A stretch of 64,000 nt of DNA from Adenanthera pavonina (Eukaryota; Streptophyta; Magnoliopsida; Fabales; Fabaceae): NCBI GenBank assembly GCA_026686845.1, contig JAIVEN010000014.1:33936001-34000000 (forward strand), written 5' to 3'. This document shows positions 57,883-64,000 of this stretch, one piece after another. How positions within the stretch are numbered: the first letter of the stretch is position 1; every line of letters starts with the position of its first letter. The translations under genes were made by a program, and so were the position numbers. Under the pieces are notes generated by a model. It was not told where the DNA came from and did not search any database. It was given only the letters and a program-made list of their open reading frames with translations.

Positions 57883-59859
57883 TCAGAACTTCGTTAAACG
57901 TTGAAGTTCACTAATGATGCGGGTGCATAACGCGAAAAATTCTGTGATCTCAGGCGGAGTATTCATCGGGTTAACCATGCCTTCAGCGCGCCTAAACTCC
58001 CAAGCGAAGCTCGGAATTGCCTCATTGGCGAGTGTGATCATCCTTTTGCATCTTTCCATCCATTCTTTGGTCTCTTCAGTTCTATCAAGGTATAGAGATC
58101 TCCACTTATCGGCATCCTCTGTTTGCTGGTTAAGCTTGTCCACTAAATTCTGCATTGTTTCCGCGGTACTTCCTCGTACCATGGATAGTTCATCCGTCCG
58201 CTTTTGCAGTAGCTTGGAGAGTGATCGGACCTCTTGTTGCAAGTCATCAATAAAGCCGTCTTCCACCGCCCGCTTTTTGAGTGCATTTTTAGCTTTTGCC
58301 AACTTCATCAGTCGGGCCTTGCTGTTTATTGATTCTGTCTCCTTGTCTCTCAGACTATTCCTTAACTTCCTATTTTCTTCTTTCAACCTTTTAACTTCAG
58401 CAATTCTTTCAAGGTTTCTAGCCCGTTTCTCCCCTGCTAATTCATTCTTCAAGGCGGTGCATTCTTCTTGGAAGCGGGTTAACTCCTCTTTGTCCTTGGA
58501 GCTTTCTCCTTGCAGTTCCTGTATTTCCCTTTCCCTTACAGCAAGACGCTTCCTTATCTCCCCATTAATTATGGATATATTATTCCCGCGCAGTGGGTCT
58601 TGGGAAGCGTATGCGGGGTTAATTCCAGCTATCTTTCCTTTCAGCCATGCCTCATACTCTGAAGTGGGGTTGACTTGCCTTTTACCCAACTCAGCCCTTC
58701 CCTTGTAGATTATTTCGTTCCAGGCCTCCTTTGCATTTATACATAGCGCCTTCATTTCCTCGTCCGTGTGATTAACGTATATGGTCCGTACTTCATCAGC
58801 TGAAGGAATCGTCTGGAGATATGCAAGTTGTCTCAGTGCGATAGCTGGGTTATAGTTGATGGCGCCTCTAGGTCCGATCAATGGTACATTTGGGAAGTTA
58901 CCGCAGCAATACATAATTTCTTCCTCCCACCACCAGTCTACCTTCCATAAAAATGTGTCTCTGTTATCGCCTTCAATAAATTTCTGTATCCATTCCTTTG
59001 GGCTCAAATGATCGAAAGCCCGATGAGGGGTAAATGCCGTGAGAGGATTGCTGTCCAGATCTTGTTGTTTTCGAAAGGGGCGCTCCTTCCCACACCAGTG
59101 GCTCAGCATCCATATATCCAGGACGACGAGGCAACATCTTATTTTACCCTTCTGCTTTGAGTGGCAGTGGGTCAAGGTCCTGTACGTTTCTGCTAAAATT
59201 GCGGGCACTGGGTTAACTTGGTGGTCTTCTACCTTCTGAAACATACTGATAGCTTCCATGTCAATTACTCCAGTTGTGTATGGGAAGATGATGGTCCCAT
59301 AAATGGCCATTGCAAAGACTCTACAAAAAGTACTCCATTCCTGCTTTTCTGCGAGTCTCTCTAAGTGGTTTTCGACGTCATGTCTGGAGATACCCCCGCC
59401 TGGGCCTGGATGCACTATTCGTACTGCTTCTGGGGTGACTCCCAATAGCCTCGATATGGTCTTTCGGGCCGGTAAGCCTTCTAATCCGGTGTATACGGCC
59501 AAATTTTCTTTAATTGGCATCCTCAGAATTTCGCCGTACTCCTCCAAGGTCGGAGTGATTTGGAAACTTGGGAACGTGAAGCACCTGAGTGAGGCATCCC
59601 AATACTGGCAGAGCTTAATTAACGCTTCTGTGTGCACGGGTACCTTCAAAAGATCGAATATGTTACCGTACTTCTTTCTGAATTCCCATTCCACACGCCC
59701 TCGGATGTGCTTACTTAATTGGACTAACTTATCTAGCAGTTGTATTTCCAGAGTGAGCTTGATGCCCTTGTTTCTGTACGCCTTCCCGGTGGGTGCCTGA
59801 TCTTGACCACCTCTTAACGCCATTACCCTTATGCCAATTATAAGAACAAGACAACTCAT
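57883..59859 (-). CDS. Ogre-type ORF1 protein (DUF7745-like domain plus coiled coil)
   Basis: 658 codons from ATG at 59857-59859. A second ATG at 59821-59823 (MALRGGQDQ) may be the real start because the first 12 residues are hydrophobic and unlike the rest. Residues about 50-370 form a globular part with FRKKYGNIFDLLKVPVHTEA, LIKLCQYWDASLRCFTF and PTLEEYGEILRMP, which I recognise as the DUF7745-type domain found in plant transposon and transposon-derived proteins. Residues about 435-610 are a long charged coiled coil (ERIAEVKRLKEENRKLRN and similar). Ogre elements are the gypsy group with an ORF upstream of gag; its role is unknown. The frame is open throughout. It could be an RNA- or particle-associated protein that oligomerises through the coil, but that is inference. 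Confidence 0.85.
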   Translation of the reverse strand: MSCLVLIIGIRVMALRGGQDQAPTGKAYRNKGIKLTLEIQLLDKLVQLSKHIRGRVEWEFRKKYGNIFDLLKVPVHTEALIKLCQYWDASLRCFTFPSFQITPTLEEYGEILRMPIKENLAVYTGLEGLPARKTISRLLGVTPEAVRIVHPGPGGGISRHDVENHLERLAEKQEWSTFCRVFAMAIYGTIIFPYTTGVIDMEAISMFQKVEDHQVNPVPAILAETYRTLTHCHSKQKGKIRCCLVVLDIWMLSHWCGKERPFRKQQDLDSNPLTAFTPHRAFDHLSPKEWIQKFIEGDNRDTFLWKVDWWWEEEIMYCCGNFPNVPLIGPRGAINYNPAIALRQLAYLQTIPSADEVRTIYVNHTDEEMKALCINAKEAWNEIIYKGRAELGKRQVNPTSEYEAWLKGKIAGINPAYASQDPLRGNNISIINGEIRKRLAVREREIQELQGESSKDKEELTRFQEECTALKNELAGEKRARNLERIAEVKRLKEENRKLRNSLRDKETESINSKARLMKLAKAKNALKKRAVEDGFIDDLQQEVRSLSKLLQKRTDELSMVRGSTAETMQNLVDKLNQQTEDADKWRSLYLDRTEETKEWMERCKRMITLANEAIPSFAWEFRRAEGMVNPMNTPPEITEFFALCTRIISELQRLTKF

Positions 59860-61038
59860 AAGACCTCTTCTTATTAGGTGTCAATTTTCCTCCAGTGACT
59901 CGCAGTCTCTGTGGAAATTTAACAAGTATCGGCTTTCATAAAATCCGGGAGTTCTATGCAACCAAGGCTATGTGTATTGTTTGTTTTCTTTTTTCTCGTT
60001 TTCATTTTTTTTTATTATTATTTTATTTTATTTTATTAATTCTCATGATTATACTGTTTATTAATTCATGGCTTATGGGAAAATTCATGCTATAACGCAA
60101 CAATGATGCATGGACTCAATGCTAGGCTAGGGTCGGAGACCCCGCAGCTTGAAGTTGGATTTTTAATGCAATCACCTTCATTGCCTTGTATCAAATCATA
60201 ATAACATGCGATACTTGCTCTGGTGAGGGTAACACTTTGTCACCATTCTTAAGATAGGTTATATTGATGCCATGTCATGATGCATGAGGAGAAAGGAATG
60301 TGCTCTTATGTGTCTTATTCAGGGGAATCCTGGGTCGGGTCTTTTTACCCTAAGTGGCAGGGCAAGAACTAATAGGTTAGCCACTAATTTGCTTACTAGC
60401 GTGCATGGTTTCAAGGTGGTTCTATTGCTCTCAAAAGGTCCCCCAGTTGCCCCCACCATATGGTGAGGATCTTATTCGACAAATACCATTCTCCAAAGGC
60501 TCCAAAGCTCCTTGGGAACTGCACTTGTTGCATAAGATACAACCTGAGTGAAGTCTTCATAGTAACCGTCGTGAGTTCAAAAACCCATGAGGAAACCATT
60601 ACAAACTTCCGCTAGCCTAGGGTGCTCACAGACCCAGGTATAGGGCCCAAAATGTGTGTGAGGAGAACTGTGTCAGTGTACAGTGTGTGAGGAGAGCATA
60701 CAAACCCGTATTTAATGCATTACCCAATCCCCACTGGTTGGACAAATCACAAATGCAGGAAAGAATTAAAGCAGATAAAGTCATCTACCCTATGGTTCAA
60801 TCCGCATGTTATCTACCCTAAGACATATTATTCAAGCATCAAATAAATAGAGAGGCATGTGAGAACAATGTAAATCACTTTACCAACCTTATGGCATGTT
60901 ATTCAAATAACGAACAAATAAGCGGCATGTGAACAAAGATATGTGATCATGCAAGCAGACAACAATTAAAGGAAGACCAAAATAAAATAAAGCCATATTG
61001 TAAACACAATCAACGTATATAGGCTTGACTCTCAAATG
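59860..61038 (-). other. Ogre 5' untranslated leader
   Basis: About 1.2 kb between the primer site and ORF1, without a conserved frame. A T-rich run lies near 60006-60040. The transcript start, inferred from the LTR TATA box, would be near 63595-63605, so the RNA leader also includes the rest of the LTR. Confidence 0.6.
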
Positions 61039-61056
61039 TCCCCAGTGGAGTCGCCA
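61039..61056 (-). promoter_or_regulatory. Primer binding site of the Ogre-type element
   Basis: On the minus strand TGGCGACTCCACTGGGGA lies three bases after the 5' LTR end. It starts with TGG, the complement of a tRNA CCA end, and would pair with a tRNA whose 3' end is TCCCCAGTGGAGTCGCCA. That looks like a tRNA-Arg, which I recall as the Ogre primer; the isoacceptor is unconfirmed. Confidence 0.75.
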
Positions 61057-61059
61057 AGC

Positions 61060-64000
61060 TGTCGCACCCGGAAAAATGCGACGAACGGAAAAAGAGAACA
61101 AATCGAGTTTTCGGATGAAAACCGACTTGTGAGGAGTCGCCACCAAAATCTTGAGGAAAATCTTGGAAAACCGCATTAAAGAGGAAAGGATGGTCTGCGT
61201 AACCAGAGTTGGATTCGGGAGTCGATTGTGTGTGGGGAAGGTGTTAGACATCCCACAACACCCGTTCCTAGGAACGGTTACCTTACATTGATTGTGTAAA
61301 TTAATATGGCTTAAAAATATATTTTGGCTTTCCTTTTATAAATCACATGCGAGAAAATGGATGGAGAAAAAGAAAATTAAGAAAATTTGGAAAACAAAAT
61401 AAAGAATATAGATTAAATTAAAATTAAGGATATTCAAGCAAAATGAGAAAAAGGGTTTGAGAAAATAAATTAGGAAACATTTATTCAATTAAGGGAAAAA
61501 CACCAAAAAAATAAGAAAATATTTATTTTTTACAAAGGCGGACTTGACCCAGGATCAGAGCCTGGGGCCTACGTACCCTGCGGTGGGGGATCAAAGTCCA
61601 CGTAGTTCGGGACTAAAAATGCGTGTCACTTGGTTGATATTTTTTTTTTAATTTTTGTAATAAGAGAAAGTTAATTGAAAATAATTCACCTTTTGGCAAT
61701 CAAAACGATTTTCCGAGATTGAGTTTGTGTGTTTTAATTGGCAAAAAGATAATTTAATTCCTCTTTCTTACCCTTATTTTATTTGCTTGGAAAATGTTTT
61801 ATTTTTGTTTTTCATTATTTTTTTAAATACTTTTACTTGATTTTTGACTTTTGAAACAACATATTTTGTACTCTTGAAAATTTCTCTTTTAGAAGGAAAA
61901 TCAATCCATCTATTGCAGACTCGCAGTCATGCCCGATAGATCAATATCTTAATTACCTGCGGAAGTTCCAAACCTCACGGTACAAGGGTTTTATTATAAT
62001 TTTAAGGCGATAATTTGAAAAATACTAAAATATCATTATACTTTTAAAGGAAAGTTCAACTAATATCTGCATAGATAATCTTACGTAACGACATAGTTAA
62101 CTAGAATACCCACGTGGATTTTGGAAACCTCGCGTGGTATGGTTACCCAATTAGTTATTATATTATTTTTTGGGTTTTTTTTTTATTATTTTTTATTATT
62201 GCTATTATTTTTTAGTAAAATCGCTAAATATCATTATCTTGCTTAAAACGTTTTGAAACACACAAAAGTTCATGCAATTTATTTATGTTCCCCTAAAATA
62301 AGATGAAAAGGTCATTGAGACCTACTATTATAATTAAACGTTGTTAATACGCTCGTACAGCCCCGTAGGCTCATACGGTGTAATTATTTTAAAAGTCTGC
62401 GAAGACTCACAAGCCTTCGTGACAAGCATAGGAACTCATCAATTTATGGGACCATTTGAAAGCTTATGTGACTGACTCGATTAGCCCCGAATTGCCTTAT
62501 ATGATGCACATGCCCCAACACAAAAAGCTAAGACTTTGTGATTTTAAAGAAATAAATGGGCCAAAAAGCAAAAGCCCAAGTTATACTCCTTCTTACTTTA
62601 TTTCATTTATAACCCACATTGGACAGCAGAAACCTTTTCTTTAGATAGGCCCATACTTCAACACAAAAGCCCAGACCTTGTAAGTTATAATGGGCCCGGA
62701 AAAAAAAAAGAAGGAAAAAAAACCAACTATACTCCTTCTTGTATTGTTTCATTCAAGAGACAAATTTGGTAAGTGGGCCTAAAAGGGAAAGCCCAAGTCA
62801 TACTTCCCCACCTTTCTTTACTTAAGGCCCATGGTAAAAAAAAACCTTTCTCCAAATGGGCCTGTACTGAACAAAAACCCATACCATTCATTTCAGCCAT
62901 TCTAAATCACTCGCTGGGCAAAAACAAATTATTGGCAAGGAAAACTCTACGCGAATTATCATCATCCCAGGGCATCCCCAGGCAGTCCACGCTCATTGAA
63001 TCAATTCGAAGCAGTAAAATCAAGACAAGAATTCACGGCAGAACCAAACTACATTCCTCAATGCTCAATACAAAACTATAATGCAGCACGCGACTAAAAT
63101 CAATCAGCAGAGGATTCAACGGGGAACCCAGGAAAACTATGGATTCTACTATGGAATTCAAACAAAAATGATCCAGTTGTAACCAGTAAAATAAACTAAC
63201 CCAGATGACAATTGCCTTTGACTTACGCCTCGGATTCCTTGCCTCTCTCCCAATTGGTGAGCTTTCGTTCCCTTGGCCTCGGCCCTCCTCGGTTCAGTTT
63301 TCTGGAATTTCCAGTGCCCAATTTCCTGGAGTTCTTCGGCTTCGCGTCCTTCTCCTCCTTCCCAGGAAATTTTTCCCCCTCGGCCTCCTTTGTTTTCGGC
63401 CTCGCGGCCCTTGCCTCTGCTTCTCCCCGATGTCTCTAACAGCTGCAGTGAGAAGGGATCAACTCGAAGCTAAATCCCCAGGCTCTTCTCTGTCTCTCTT
63501 CAGCTTTCCTTGCTGAAATCCTCTCAATCTCGCGGTCTCTCGGTCTATGTCCCTCCTCTCTTCGGTTATAGACTCTGCTCGAGCTTCAGATTCCCCCCCT
63601 CTCTCTCCTTCTTCAGTCCAGAATTCTCCTTTTATAGAGCTTCCGCGGCCGAGAGGAGAGGAGCCCCGTGCGTGTGGTCTTCGGTCTTCCATTTGCGTAC
63701 ACGCCTCCTCTGTTCCGGTCTGTTCCTGTCTTTTCATGCTCAGCTTTTTCTCGCGGCCATGTCCCCTGCAGCTTTCTCTGTGCTCGTGTGTCTTTTCTCC
63801 CTCTGCTTCACGCTTCCCTCTGCTCGCGGCCATGTCTCCGCAGCTTTGCTCGTGCCTCCCTCTTTCTTTTCCCTCTGTTCTCTCTCTGCTAGGGCTTCCC
63901 TCTGCTCTCTGCTCTCTCAGCCGCGGTCCCCCCCTGAGCCCTAAAGGGCTCCCCTTGGCTTTGGGCCCTAAAGGGCTCCCCGGTTTTCCAGTCCACGAGC
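61060..64000 (-). mobile_element. 5' LTR of the Ogre-type element, truncated by the window end
   Basis: It starts (plus-strand view) TGTCGCACCCGG at 61060 and follows 45279-48221 to the last base of the window. The remaining 391 or so bases lie outside. By eye it differs from the 3' LTR at 7 positions, six of them C/T or G/A, and by one base in each of two homopolymer or AT runs (near 61640 and 62180). Confidence 0.92.
63628..63637 (-). promoter_or_regulatory. Probable TATA box driving the Ogre-type element
   Basis: CTATAAAAGG on the minus strand. Being in the 5' LTR, this copy should drive the genomic transcript toward ORF1 and gag. It is unchanged from the copy at 47849. Confidence 0.65.

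Larger units (their letters stand above)
45279..64000 (-). mobile_element. Tat/Ogre-type Ty3/gypsy retrotransposon, young, 5' LTR cut by window
   Basis: Read on the minus strand the order is 5' LTR (from beyond 64000 to 61060), primer site, ORF1, gag-protease with G-patch, intron-like gap, RT, Ty3 RNase H, archaeal-type second RNase H, integrase, hairpin-array 3' UTR, polypurine tract, 3' LTR (48612-45279). The extra upstream ORF, the second RNase H and an intron between protease and RT together define Ogre elements in the literature. With a 3,334 bp LTR the full element would be about 19.1 kb. The LTRs differ at seven substitutions and two 1-base indels over the roughly 2.94 kb compared. Left flank is CCCGG; the other flank is outside the window. 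Confidence 0.88.

Noticed and set aside
45279..64000. Endogenous pararetrovirus (caulimovirid) origin for the coding region
   Set aside because: Integrase, LTRs, a polypurine tract and a primer site are present, and no movement protein or virus-type coat protein is seen. Two RNase H domains and an ORF1 fit Tat/Ogre.

Overview
This is plant (eudicot-like) nuclear DNA made almost entirely of transposable elements. The evidence is a chromovirus-type Ty3/gypsy element with LTRs over 2 kb, a CACTA/En-Spm DNA transposon with plant-type TNP2 and Transposase_24 genes, a Tat/Ogre-type gypsy element of about 19 kb, a 5S-rRNA-derived LTR of the Cassandra TRIM type, a tRNA-derived SINE, and one broken plant gene, a wax ester synthase/diacylglycerol acyltransferase (WSD) C-terminus. 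I cannot name the species. No intact host gene, tRNA gene, CRISPR array or bacterial-type operon is visible.

Layout. 1-2029: inverted and forward pieces of a Tekay/Del-like LTR. 2030-13287: RNase H-integrase remnant of that family, split by a 9,274 bp CACTA element (3733-13006; TSD TAC) that carries two dead genes on the minus strand. 13323-15549: polypurine tract and 3' LTR. 15550-18544: old AT-rich repeats with a 403 bp CACTA-type MITE. 18545-20829: solo LTR with perfect TSD TATTA. 21070-31719: two tandem copies of a roughly 2.4 kb repeat plus a partial third. The second copy holds a nest of a non-autonomous CACTA (25443-31353), a copia-like solo LTR inside it (26047-30279), and an inverted Tekay-like solo LTR inside that (26391-28785). 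31720-34738: a CACTA-like terminus and AT-rich old repeat. 34739-42277: head-to-head LTR halves, one holding a second solo LTR; a Cassandra-type LTR; then another solo LTR. 42278-45278: LTR debris, the WSD gene fragment and a SINE. 45279-64000: a young Ogre-type element on the minus strand, complete except for about 0.4 kb of its 5' LTR beyond the window edge.

How the parts work together. Only the Ogre-type element looks near-functional. Read on the minus strand it has: 5' LTR with a TATA box, PBS, ORF1 (DUF7745-like domain plus coiled coil), gag-protease with a G-patch, a 215 nt stop-containing segment with intron-like borders that would rejoin the frame, RT, a second archaeal-type RNase H, integrase, a 3' UTR with 19 tandem hairpin units, polypurine tract and 3' LTR. 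One apparent single-base loss splits RT from RNase H. By eye its LTRs differ at 7 of about 2,940 compared bases, so it is recent. The CACTA transposase genes and the chromovirus pol are pseudogenes.

Most striking are the tandem hairpins of the Ogre 3' UTR, whose stems change in a compensatory way, and the fact that the three CACTA-type elements each end in their own different dyad repeats. All family and domain calls are from reading the sequence; no database search was run.
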